In this document: piece by piece, positions 1-6,525 of the stretch
Numbering within the stretch: position 1 is the stretch's first letter
Layout: the number at the start of each line of letters is the position of its first letter
DNA from: JBJMQS01 sp045802605
GTDB taxonomy: Bacteria > Planctomycetota > Planctomycetia > Gemmatales > Gemmataceae
NCBI GenBank assembly: GCA_045802605.1
Contig: JBJMQS010000015.1
Location: forward strand, 62,001 to 126,000
DNA: 64,000 bases
Reading direction: 5' to 3'
Notes under the pieces: generated by a model
The model's input: only the letters and a program-made list of their open reading frames with translations
Databases searched by the model: none
What the model was told of the DNA's origin: nothing
Made by a program: the position numbers and the translations under genes

Positions 1-1
1 G

Positions 2-85
2 CCAGCCGATCAAACCATCAAAACGCATGAGATTCAAATCAACGGCAGCCGCGTCTCGATTAAGCTGCCCGCCAAGGCCGATTGA
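2..85 (+). CDS. C-terminal end of an upstream gene (partial)
   Basis: An open frame enters from the left edge and ends at TGA 83-85. The 27 visible residues finish in ...VSIKLPAKAD and look like an exposed beta-strand plus a short charged tail. There is too little to name a family. The next gene starts 73 bases later behind its own ribosome binding site. The call rests only on frame openness and plausible composition. Confidence 0.4.
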   Translation, partial: PADQTIKTHEIQINGSRVSIKLPAKAD

Positions 86-158
86 GCCCCTTCCGACACT
101 GCAGCAGATATCCGCTATCATGTATTTCAGCATCCTAACTGCATTTTGAGGGCTGTTC

Positions 159-788
159 GTGAGCGCGCAGGGCAAATCCGGCAATGGCCGCGCGGCCAAG
201 ACGCGCGCTGCCCATGAAACTTCTAACGTCGATCTGCCACGGATCGAAGCCGCCGTGCGTGAGATCCTCATCGCCGTTGGCGAGGACCCCGAACGGGAAG
301 GCTTACACGAAACGCCGGCCCGCGTGGCCCGCATGTATGCGGAGATGTTCTCCGGTCTGCACGAGAACCCGCGAGAACATCTGCGCCGCAAGTTCACTCA
401 AAAATATGACGAGATGGTGCTGGTCAAAGAGATCAGCTTCGAGTCCATGTGCGAGCACCACCTGTTGCCCTTCATGGGGCGGGCGCACGTGGCCTATTTG
501 CCAAAGGGCAAGGTCGTCGGTTTGAGCAAGATCGCGCGAGTGGTGGAAGCGCTCGCCCGTCGGCCACAGGTTCAAGAACAGATGACCGAAGAGTTGGCCG
601 ATCTCTTGATGGAAGAGCTCGAGGCCGGCGGCGTCGCCGTCGTGTTAGAAGCCACCCACACCTGCATGGCAATACGCGGCATCCGCAAGACCGCCAGCAT
701 GACGACGACGAGCGCGATGCGCGGCGCTTTCAGGAACAACCCATCGACCCGCGCGGAGCTTCTTTCACTCATCCACGGGCCGCGCTAA
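159..788 (+). CDS. folE: GTP cyclohydrolase I
   Basis: Cytoplasmic enzyme converting GTP to 7,8-dihydroneopterin triphosphate, the first step of folate (tetrahydropterin) synthesis. The 209-residue product has the full family core. The zinc ligands are visible as Cys98 and His101 in the CEHH motif and Cys169 in THTCM; the 71-residue spacing between the two cysteines equals that of the E. coli enzyme. The PKGKVVGLSKIARVVE and TTTSAMRGAF stretches are typical too. I chose the GTG at 159 because GAGGG (148-152) lies 6 bases upstream. An N-terminal tail of about 25 basic, Ala-rich residues precedes the conserved helix, as in many family members. The next gene begins 2 bases after the stop. Another folate gene, folP, lies about 20 kb away in this window. 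Confidence 0.97.
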   Translation: MSAQGKSGNGRAAKTRAAHETSNVDLPRIEAAVREILIAVGEDPEREGLHETPARVARMYAEMFSGLHENPREHLRRKFTQKYDEMVLVKEISFESMCEHHLLPFMGRAHVAYLPKGKVVGLSKIARVVEALARRPQVQEQMTEELADLLMEELEAGGVAVVLEATHTCMAIRGIRKTASMTTTSAMRGAFRNNPSTRAELLSLIHGPR

Positions 789-790
789 AG

Positions 791-1549
791 ATGATCGCCG
801 CGTTCTGCCTGCGGTTGGCCCTGGGTGTGCTCGCGCCGCTCATGATTTTGCCGCTGCCGATTTTGCATTCCCGTTTCGTGCGAACGCAATTCCTTGTTGC
901 CCTCGGATTGGTCGCGGTCGCGGGGGTCAGCGGTTCCATGACCGACTCGCCGCTGCACTTGGCGGTCTTGATCGCCACCGGTCTTTTGGCGCTCGCCGGC
1001 TCAGTGGTATGGTCGCTGGAACCACCGCCCTGGGGGAACGCTATCTTGCACGTGAACTTGGTGCTTCTATTGACCCTCGTTTGCCGGCCGATTGTGACAC
1101 CCGCCGATGGCCAGGCAATGCCCCACGCGATTCTGGGTGCTGTTGATGGCGTCACTTCAGCGCTCCTCTTGGGCGGGGCACTGACCGCGATGCTCGTCGG
1201 CCATTCATATCTGATCTCGCCTGGCCTCTCGATGTTGCCGTTGAATCGCATATTCGCGCTTCTGACTACAAGCCTGGGACTGCGGGCAGCTTTGAGCGGG
1301 TTCGCCTGGTGGCTATGGTCCGATGGCGGCGCCGATCATACCGTGAATGCAGACGCGACTTATTGGCTGCCGGTCCGCTGGCTCGTCGGCCTCGGTGCTC
1401 CGGCAGGCTTCACGCTCATGGCTTGGCTCACCGCCCGGATTCGCTCGACTCAATCGGCCACAGGGATCCTCTACGTGGTCGTGATTTGCGTGTTTCTCGG
1501 AGAGTTGATAGGACTGCTGCTCTTGCGATCGACGGGACTCCCACTGTAA
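791..1549 (+). CDS. Multi-pass membrane protein, function unknown
   Basis: About 252 residues, almost entirely hydrophobic, with six to seven likely transmembrane helices separated by short loops. No catalytic motif or known family signature is visible. The frame is open upstream to 449, but that part overlaps folE and is Arg/Gly-rich, so ATG 791, just after the folE stop, is the likely start. The gene is followed 6 bases later by a zinc-ribbon membrane protein, and the pair looks translationally coupled to folE. Genes of this type, small polytopic and uncharacterised, are common next to housekeeping genes in planctomycetes. I assign no function. Confidence 0.75.
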   Translation: MIAAFCLRLALGVLAPLMILPLPILHSRFVRTQFLVALGLVAVAGVSGSMTDSPLHLAVLIATGLLALAGSVVWSLEPPPWGNAILHVNLVLLLTLVCRPIVTPADGQAMPHAILGAVDGVTSALLLGGALTAMLVGHSYLISPGLSMLPLNRIFALLTTSLGLRAALSGFAWWLWSDGGADHTVNADATYWLPVRWLVGLGAPAGFTLMAWLTARIRSTQSATGILYVVVICVFLGELIGLLLLRSTGLPL

Positions 1550-1555
1550 AGGCCA

Positions 1556-2017
1556 ATGAAAGTTACCTGCACATGCCCGGTTTGTTTGACCTCGGTGAAC
1601 ATAGCGCCGCCGGGTTGGAACTGCACGTCGTGTGACCATCGCATTGCGGCCGACGGCACAATATTGCCAGATGGCAAGCTCGCGCAGTGCGCCTGTTGCG
1701 GCAACCACGAACTTTATCGTCAAAAAGACTTCCCCCAATGGCTCGGGATGTCGCTGTTGACCGTGGCGTGCGCCCTGTTTTTCGTGTTCGCCATTCGCTT
1801 TCACTATGCGATCGCCTGGACGATTCTCCTCGGTTCAGCCGCGCTCGATGGATTGATTTATCTAATTGTGGGCGATGTCGTCGTTTGCTATCGCTGCGGA
1901 GCCCAGCACCGCGGCGTCCCGAGCCGGTCGTTTGACCCGTTCGATCTGGGGACGGCCGAGAAATACCGGCAAGAACGGATTCGCCGGGAAAAGCTACATG
2001 CCAGCAAGGGCGGGTAG
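1556..2017 (+). CDS. Zinc-ribbon protein with two membrane helices
   Basis: A 153-residue protein unusually rich in CxxC pairs: CPVC and CTSC near the N terminus, CACCG around residue 46, and CYRCG around residue 109. Together these suggest two or three zinc ribbons. Between the third and last pairs lie two hydrophobic stretches (about residues 60-80 and 84-106) long enough to span the membrane, so the metal sites would sit on the same side of the membrane. The C terminus is charged (EKYRQERIRREK). ATG 1556 follows the preceding stop by 6 bases. No enzymatic motif is visible. It could be a membrane-tethered scaffold or metal-responsive protein, but nothing in the sequence decides this. Confidence 0.75.
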   Translation: MKVTCTCPVCLTSVNIAPPGWNCTSCDHRIAADGTILPDGKLAQCACCGNHELYRQKDFPQWLGMSLLTVACALFFVFAIRFHYAIAWTILLGSAALDGLIYLIVGDVVVCYRCGAQHRGVPSRSFDPFDLGTAEKYRQERIRREKLHASKGG

Positions 2018-2071
2018 TCACCGTCGCGGTGCCGCATTGATCGGTCAATTCCTGGGCCGTAACATTGCGTT

Positions 2072-2317
2072 ATGACTGTAAACGTCCGCTTGTTTGCCGA
2101 ATTACGCGAACGCTTCGGATGCGATCGGACGGCGATCGATCTGCCTCCCGGCACAACCGTCGGCGATTTGTTAGCCCGACTCGCCGAATCGACTCCTCAG
2201 GTGCGGCCGCTGTTGGCCAAGTCGGCAGTGGCAGTGGGGCTGGAAATGTCGTCCCCTGATCGCATCTTGCAAGGCAATGATGAGATCTCCATTTTGCCCC
2301 CCGTAAGCGGAGGCTAA
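2072..2317 (+). CDS. moaD: Molybdopterin synthase small subunit (MoaD-like)
   Basis: An 81-residue ubiquitin-fold sulfur carrier. The C terminus ends in VSGG; the terminal Gly-Gly is the residue pair adenylated and thiocarboxylated by MoeB-type enzymes so that sulfur can be passed to cyclic pyranopterin monophosphate. The N-terminal strand (VNVRLFAELRERFG) and the DEISILPPVSGG end are typical of MoaD. The stop at 2315-2317 is separated by a single base from the moaE start, as expected for two subunits made in equal amounts. There is no strong ribosome binding site in front of ATG 2072; a 54-base gap separates it from the upstream gene. Confidence 0.93.
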   Translation: MTVNVRLFAELRERFGCDRTAIDLPPGTTVGDLLARLAESTPQVRPLLAKSAVAVGLEMSSPDRILQGNDEISILPPVSGG

Positions 2318-2318
2318 C

Positions 2319-2738
2319 ATGATTGAGCTCACGACCGAGGCCATTGATGCCGGAAAGCTCGCTGCTCACGTGAATCGAACTGACTGCGGCGCGATCGTCA
2401 CGTTTCTCGGGACAGTGCGCGACATCACCGGCGACGTGCAAACAGCGGCACTGGAGTATGAAGCTCATTCCGAATTGGCCGAAAAAATGTTAGAGACGAT
2501 TGAACTGGAGACGCGCAAGCGCTGGCCGGTCCGGGCCGTGGCCATCATCCATCGGCTGGGCTGTATGGTGCCTGGCGAAGCCAGCGTCGGCATCGCCGTC
2601 AGCAGCCCACACCGGGCAGACGCTTTCGCGGCGTGTCACTTCATCATCGATCGCATCAAAGTCGACGTGCCGATCTGGAAACGAGAGCTGAGTCCTGAAG
2701 GGGCCGCTCGTTGGGTTCACCCCGGCGTGACGTCGTGA
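2319..2738 (+). CDS. moaE: Molybdopterin synthase catalytic subunit
   Basis: The 139-residue catalytic subunit that takes sulfur from MoaD and inserts it into cyclic pyranopterin monophosphate to give molybdopterin. The conserved active-site lysines are visible as Lys114 (DRIK) and Lys121 (IWKRE), seven residues apart as in E. coli MoaE (119 and 126). The TFLGTVRD, LEYEAH and HRLG blocks are also present. GGAGG of the moaD end serves as ribosome binding site. The stop overlaps the moaA start as GTGA, so moaD, moaE and moaA form one translationally coupled unit. Confidence 0.96.
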   Translation: MIELTTEAIDAGKLAAHVNRTDCGAIVTFLGTVRDITGDVQTAALEYEAHSELAEKMLETIELETRKRWPVRAVAIIHRLGCMVPGEASVGIAVSSPHRADAFAACHFIIDRIKVDVPIWKRELSPEGAARWVHPGVTS

Positions 2739-3733
2739 CGCAATTGCCGCAGCTTCCATTGATTGACACTTTCGGGCGGGTGCACAACAATCTGCGCATC
2801 AGCGTGACGGATCGCTGCAATCTTCGCTGCACCTATTGCATGCCCGAGGATGCCACGTTTCTCGACCGCTCCGAGATTCTCTCGTTTGAAGAAATCACTC
2901 GATTCGTCGAGATTGCGGTCACCTTGGGCATCGACAAAATCCGTCTGACCGGCGGCGAACCGCTATTGCGTCGTGGCCTACCCGAACTTGTACGCCAACT
3001 CAAGCAAGTGAGCGGTGTACGCGATCTCGGTCTGACCACCAACGGCTTGTTGCTCGGCGAATTCGCCATGGCCCTGCGCGTCGCCGGCTTAAGCCGGTTG
3101 AATATCAGCCTCGATACTCTCAATCCCAAAACATTTCGTGACCTCTCTCGCCGCGACGGACTGGATCGCGTGCTCGCCGGCATTGAAGTCGCCAATGGTG
3201 TGGGGTTTTCTTCCATCAAGTTGAATGCGGTCGTTATTCGCGGCGTCAATGAAAGCGAAGTGGTCGATCTGACGAAGTATGCCATCGAGCGCGGCCTGGA
3301 AATGCGGTTCATCGAGTTCATGCCCATTGGCGCGGGGCCGTGGGAACGGGAGAAAGTGGTTTTCGCTCACGAGATTTTGGAATCCATTGAAAAAGATATT
3401 GGCCCGCTGAAGCCCGCGGAGAACTTTGACCCCCGAGCTCCGGCGATGGACTTTCAGTTTGTCGATCGGCCCGGGCGGGTGGGCATTATCGCGTCGGTCT
3501 CTCGGCCGTTCTGTCAAAAATGCAACCGCATTCGGCTGACGGCGGATGGCAAGTTGCGCAACTGCCTGTTCGCCATCGACGAAGTCGATGTGAAGGAGCG
3601 GCTACGCAAGGACGATCGTGAAGGCGTCGCAAGTGTCATCCGGCAGGTTGTGACCGATAAATGGGAAGGCCACGAGATCAATACGGCCCGCTTTATTAAG
3701 CCTTTACGCACCATGCATGCCATTGGCGGCTAG
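2735..3733 (+). CDS. moaA: GTP 3',8-cyclase
   Basis: Radical SAM enzyme that turns GTP into (8S)-3',8-cyclo-GTP, the first step of molybdenum cofactor synthesis. The SAM cluster motif is Cys28-x3-Cys32-x2-Cys35 (RCNLRCTYCMP). The C-terminal substrate-binding [4Fe-4S] ligands appear as FCQKCNRIR followed by RNCLF, and the functionally important C-terminal Gly-Gly is present (MHAIGG). A TTG at 2711 would add 8 residues, but GTG 2735 overlaps the moaE stop in a 4-base GTGA and puts the start at the usual distance from the radical SAM motif, so I prefer it (332 residues). The partner gene moaC is not in this window. Confidence 0.96.
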   Translation: MTQLPQLPLIDTFGRVHNNLRISVTDRCNLRCTYCMPEDATFLDRSEILSFEEITRFVEIAVTLGIDKIRLTGGEPLLRRGLPELVRQLKQVSGVRDLGLTTNGLLLGEFAMALRVAGLSRLNISLDTLNPKTFRDLSRRDGLDRVLAGIEVANGVGFSSIKLNAVVIRGVNESEVVDLTKYAIERGLEMRFIEFMPIGAGPWEREKVVFAHEILESIEKDIGPLKPAENFDPRAPAMDFQFVDRPGRVGIIASVSRPFCQKCNRIRLTADGKLRNCLFAIDEVDVKERLRKDDREGVASVIRQVVTDKWEGHEINTARFIKPLRTMHAIGG

Positions 3734-3799
3734 TTTGGCACTATCGTTGCGTCGTTTACCTAGTCGATAGAATAATATCGGTCATCGAGGACCCTTCCG

Positions 3800-4264
3800 A
3801 TGCGGCGAACTATTCTGATTGCATTGGTCGCACTAGTCTGCGGAGCCGATGCACCGAGCACAGGCAAGAAGTCTGCCGATGTCGTGAAACTCAAGGCGAC
3901 TTCCACCAAGCCAGACGCCAACGGCAAGCAGACGATCACTGTCGTGTTGACGATCGATAAGTCTTGGCATATTTATGCCAACCCCGTCGGATCAGATGAT
4001 TTGAGCAGTGTCCAAACTGTCGTGAATCTCACGAGCACGGGCAAGCTCGAAGATGTATCCATCGACTATCCGCATGGCAAGCTCATCAAGGACCCCATCG
4101 TCGGCAACTATGCCGTCTACGAAAATGAGGTTACCATCAAGGCGACGGTGAAGCGCCCGGCGGGCAGCAAAGAGGATCTAGAAGTGACAGCCAAGATACA
4201 AGCTTGCTCAGACAAATCTTGTTTGCCCACCTCGACGCTGAAATCGAAAGTCGAAGCCAAATAA
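3800..4264 (+). CDS. Exported DsbD N-terminal-domain-like protein
   Basis: A 154-residue exported protein. Residues 1-17 form a short signal sequence; Cys14 in LVCGAD might be a lipobox, which I leave open. The mature part resembles the periplasmic alpha domain of the thiol:disulfide reductase DsbD: it has WHIYANP (56-62), PHGKL, and a redox-type cysteine pair Cys136-x4-Cys141 (ACSDKSCLP). In DsbD this domain passes electrons to periplasmic partners. Here the transmembrane and thioredoxin-like parts are absent, so it would need an external electron donor. It lies 14 bases upstream of a CxxU selenoprotein and selD, which supports a redox role. The family is inferred from motifs only. Confidence 0.75.
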   Translation: MRRTILIALVALVCGADAPSTGKKSADVVKLKATSTKPDANGKQTITVVLTIDKSWHIYANPVGSDDLSSVQTVVNLTSTGKLEDVSIDYPHGKLIKDPIVGNYAVYENEVTIKATVKRPAGSKEDLEVTAKIQACSDKSCLPTSTLKSKVEAK

Positions 4265-4278
4265 ATGGGGAGGACATC

Positions 4279-4518
4279 ATGGAGATCGAACTTCGCTACT
4301 GCGCGGCCTGAAGCTACGAGCCGCAAGCCGTCAGTTTGACGGCCAAACTTGTAACCGCGTTGAAGCAAAAAATCAAAGGCATCCGCTTGGTGCCCGATCG
4401 GGGCGGCTGCTTTGAGCTCAAAGTGGATGGCGATCTAATTTACTCCAAGCTCGCCACTGGCTGGTTTCCCGATGAAGATACGATGCTGGCGGAAGTGAAG
4501 CGCCGCTTGAAACCATAA
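4279..4518 (+). CDS. SelW/Rdx-family selenoprotein (in-frame UGA = Sec)
   Basis: A 79-residue thioredoxin-fold protein of the SelW/SelT/SelH (Rdx) type, read through an internal TGA at 4309-4311. The product begins MEIELRYCAAU, placing Cys8 and Sec11 in the CxxU motif exactly where SelW has its CxxU. The downstream part keeps the family features: SYEPQAVSL, GGCFELKVDG, LIYSKLATGWFPD and a basic C terminus. A strong GGAGG (4269-4273) lies 5 bases before ATG 4279. A 7-bp perfect hairpin lies 16-32 bases after the UGA, and selD is the next gene. Read with UGA as stop it would be a 10-residue peptide plus an orphan 60-codon frame starting at 4336. Rdx proteins are thiol or glutathione-linked oxidoreductases; the substrate is unknown. 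Pseudogene is the alternative, but the rest of the frame is intact. Confidence 0.9.
4309..4343 (+). promoter_or_regulatory. Sec codon and bacterial SECIS-like hairpin
   Basis: UGA 4309-4311 is followed by GCCGTCA (4327-4333), loop GTT (4334-4336) and TGACGGC (4337-4343), a perfect 7-bp stem inside the coding sequence. The apical loop starts with G and lies 22 bases after the UGA. Both fit the known bacterial SECIS pattern (hairpin immediately downstream, G among the first loop bases) that binds SelB. The hairpin also encodes conserved family residues, so part of the pairing could be coincidental. Confidence 0.7.
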
Positions 4519-4574
4519 TGCTCGCCGCTGGTTCGTTGGCGGCGAAATGTCGCCGACAAAACAGCGGAGGGGTT

Positions 4575-5624
4575 ATGACTGCAGTGGCGAAGAAGCGGCT
4601 GACCGAGTACGCCTCGTGTGCTGGGTGCGCCGCCAAAATCCCGCCGGGCCGCATCGGCGAAATTCTCCGACATCTTCCAGACATTACCGACGCCAATCTG
4701 CTCGTCGGCACGCAAACCCGCGACGACGCCGGCGTGTATCAACTCACTAGCGACCTAGCCCTCGTGCAAACGATTGATTTTTTCCCACCGATGGTGGACG
4801 ACCCATACATCTACGGCCAAATCGCGGCCGCCAACGCTTTGAGCGATGTTTACGCCATGGGCGGCGAGCCCAAGACCGGCCTCAACCTCGTCGGTTTTCC
4901 GGACGATCAGCTCGAGTTGGATTTGCTCGGCACTATTCTCGATGGCGGGGCCGAGCGCTTTGACGCGGCCGGTGCGGTCATTGTCGGTGGCCACACGGTT
5001 CGCGACGCGGAAGTGAAGTTCGGCTACGCCGTCACCGGCATTATTCACCCCAAACAAATCGTCACCAATGCCGGGGCGCGACCCGGCGATGTCCTTATCC
5101 TCACCAAGCCGATCGGCACCGGCTTCGTGACCGCCGCCCATAAAAAGGGGCTTTGCCCCGAGCCACTGCTGAAGCGTGCCTGCGCCAGCATGGTGCAGCT
5201 CAACATCATTGGCCGTGACGCCATGCTCGCCGCCGGCGCTAATGCCGCCACCGATGTCACGGGTTTCAGTCTCTCAGGCCACGCTCGAGAAATGGCCGAC
5301 GGCGCGAACGTGACCATTCGGCTGAAACTCGATGCGGTACCCACGTTTGAAGGAATCGAAGAACTCATTCGTGCGAAACACTTCACCCGCGCCAGCAAGA
5401 CCAATCGCGAATATGCCGGACCGGCCTTGCGCTTCGAGCGCGAGCCTGACCCCACGCGCTCCGAAATCCTATTTGACCCGCAAACTTCGGGCGGCCTCTT
5501 GATCGCAGTCCCGGCAGCCAACGTCGATCGGTTGATTCGTGATTTGAAGGAAGGCAACGCCGCGGCTGCGGCAGTGGTGGGCGAAGTGCTTCCGCGCGGC
5601 GATGTCGCACTACTTATCGCATGA
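4575..5624 (+). CDS. selD: Selenide, water dikinase (selenophosphate synthetase)
   Basis: Cytoplasmic enzyme making selenophosphate, the selenium donor for Sec-tRNA, from selenide and ATP. The 349-residue product has the family N terminus with the catalytic Cys18 and Lys21 (AGCAAK; E. coli Cys17 and Lys20, AGCGCK). The DDA and NALSDVYAMGG AIRS-type motifs follow, then GHTVRDAEVKFG, DVTGFSLSGHA and FDPQTSGGLL. The frame is open back to an ATG at 4518 that overlaps the selenoprotein stop as TAATG. I chose ATG 4575 because GGAGGGG (4566-4572) precedes it and because the start then matches the family length. The stop at 5622-5624 abuts the stop of the opposing regulator gene with no intergenic base. 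Confidence 0.97.
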   Translation: MTAVAKKRLTEYASCAGCAAKIPPGRIGEILRHLPDITDANLLVGTQTRDDAGVYQLTSDLALVQTIDFFPPMVDDPYIYGQIAAANALSDVYAMGGEPKTGLNLVGFPDDQLELDLLGTILDGGAERFDAAGAVIVGGHTVRDAEVKFGYAVTGIIHPKQIVTNAGARPGDVLILTKPIGTGFVTAAHKKGLCPEPLLKRACASMVQLNIIGRDAMLAAGANAATDVTGFSLSGHAREMADGANVTIRLKLDAVPTFEGIEELIRAKHFTRASKTNREYAGPALRFEREPDPTRSEILFDPQTSGGLLIAVPAANVDRLIRDLKEGNAAAAAVVGEVLPRGDVALLIA

Positions 5625-6317
5625 TTAAAGAACGGCTTCAATCTGCTGAAACAGTTCCGTTAACGACCATTGCAGCCCCTGGCAAACGTAGTACAGACGT
5701 TCCAACGACGCTGCGCTTTTGCCTCGCTCGATATGCGAGAGATAACCGATCGATAGCGTGATTTTTTGCGACAACTGCGTCAGCGTGAGATCAAGTTCTC
5801 GTCGCCGTTTTCGAATCGCGGCGCCGATCGAACATCGGAGATCCTCCGGCGAGCGTTTGATGAGCCTGGCGAATTCGAGACAGCGGGTCACCAGCTTAAG
5901 CATCTCAATGGCATCGAGCGATTTCAGAACCCCACATAGGCGACCATTTAACTTCACTAGCTCGCTCTCGTCTCCGTTGCAGGAGATGGCAATGATGTTC
6001 GAATTGGGGTGATTCGATTGCACCCATCCATCGAGACGACCGATCCAAGGCGAACAGTGATCCGCGTTTAACAGAATGAGATCAAGCGCTTCCTGTCGCA
6101 ACTCCGCGCGCGACTCCATTTGATCGATATCGCATGTGGAATAAATCGCGATTTCGGGTCGTTGGAGAAGTGCTTCTAAATGACGGCAATTATTCGCGTC
6201 AGTGTCCAAAACGAGGACACGAACAAGACGTTGAAATGTAAATCTCGCACGTACGACATCTTCGGCTGCAGGCGCAGCATCGGACGCGATGGGTTCGATA
6301 TCCTCCGGGCGATCCAC
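5625..6317 (-). CDS. Receiver-like/XRE helix-turn-helix regulator
   Basis: A 230-residue regulator. Residues 31-150 have the layout of a CheY-type receiver: an acidic pair in LVLDTD (38 and 40), the position of the phospho-acceptor in DLILLNAD, a Ser in the IAISCNGD strand and the conserved Lys132 in VLKS. However, the acceptor Asp is Asn84, so ordinary phosphorylation is unlikely. Residues 163-222 form an XRE-type helix-turn-helix (LTLTQLSQKI...SIGYLSHIERGK). It is divergent from purA across a 208-base gap and converges on selD without any gap. No sensor kinase is adjacent. Its targets are unknown; control of its own promoter or purA is possible by position only. Confidence 0.8.
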   Translation of the reverse strand: MDRPEDIEPIASDAAPAAEDVVRARFTFQRLVRVLVLDTDANNCRHLEALLQRPEIAIYSTCDIDQMESRAELRQEALDLILLNADHCSPWIGRLDGWVQSNHPNSNIIAISCNGDESELVKLNGRLCGVLKSLDAIEMLKLVTRCLEFARLIKRSPEDLRCSIGAAIRKRRRELDLTLTQLSQKITLSIGYLSHIERGKSAASLERLYYVCQGLQWSLTELFQQIEAVL

Positions 6318-6449
6318 GTGGCGGGCTCCTGGGCATTGCCCTAGGCAGGACCGTATAACGTCCTGCGTGGGGGGGCACGCCGATGATTTTAACGAACAGA
6401 TTTCAGAAATGCCAGCAAAAGTTAACGATCGGTGAACAATCCCTATCCC

Positions 6450-6478
6450 TTGACGCCCTACGACCTTCCATTTAGCCT
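6450..6478 (+). promoter_or_regulatory. Candidate sigma-70-type promoter for purA
   Basis: TTGACG (6450-6455), a 17-base spacer and TAGCCT (6473-6478) lie in the 208-base divergent region, 47 bases before the purA start. The -35 matches 5 of 6 consensus bases, while the -10 is weak (3 of 6). It is a pattern match only, and planctomycete promoters are poorly defined. Confidence 0.3.
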
Positions 6479-6525
6479 TCTATCGTCGAGTCGATTGCCC
6501 TTATCGCCGAGTAAATGAGAAACAC

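Noticed and set aside
449..790. N-terminal extension of the membrane protein at 791
   Set aside because: It overlaps folE completely and is Arg/Gly-rich without hydrophobic segments; ATG 791 starts right at the first helix.
2711..2734. TTG start for moaA
   Set aside because: GTG 2735 overlaps the moaE stop in GTGA and matches the family start.
4336..4518. An independent 60-codon gene starting with ATG-like codon after the UGA
   Set aside because: It is the same frame as the selenoprotein and has no ribosome binding site. The family motif CxxU lies upstream of it, so it is only the downstream part.
4518..4574. selD start at ATG 4518 overlapping the selenoprotein stop
   Set aside because: The extra residues have no family match, while ATG 4575 has a strong GGAGGGG before it and gives the normal SelD N terminus.
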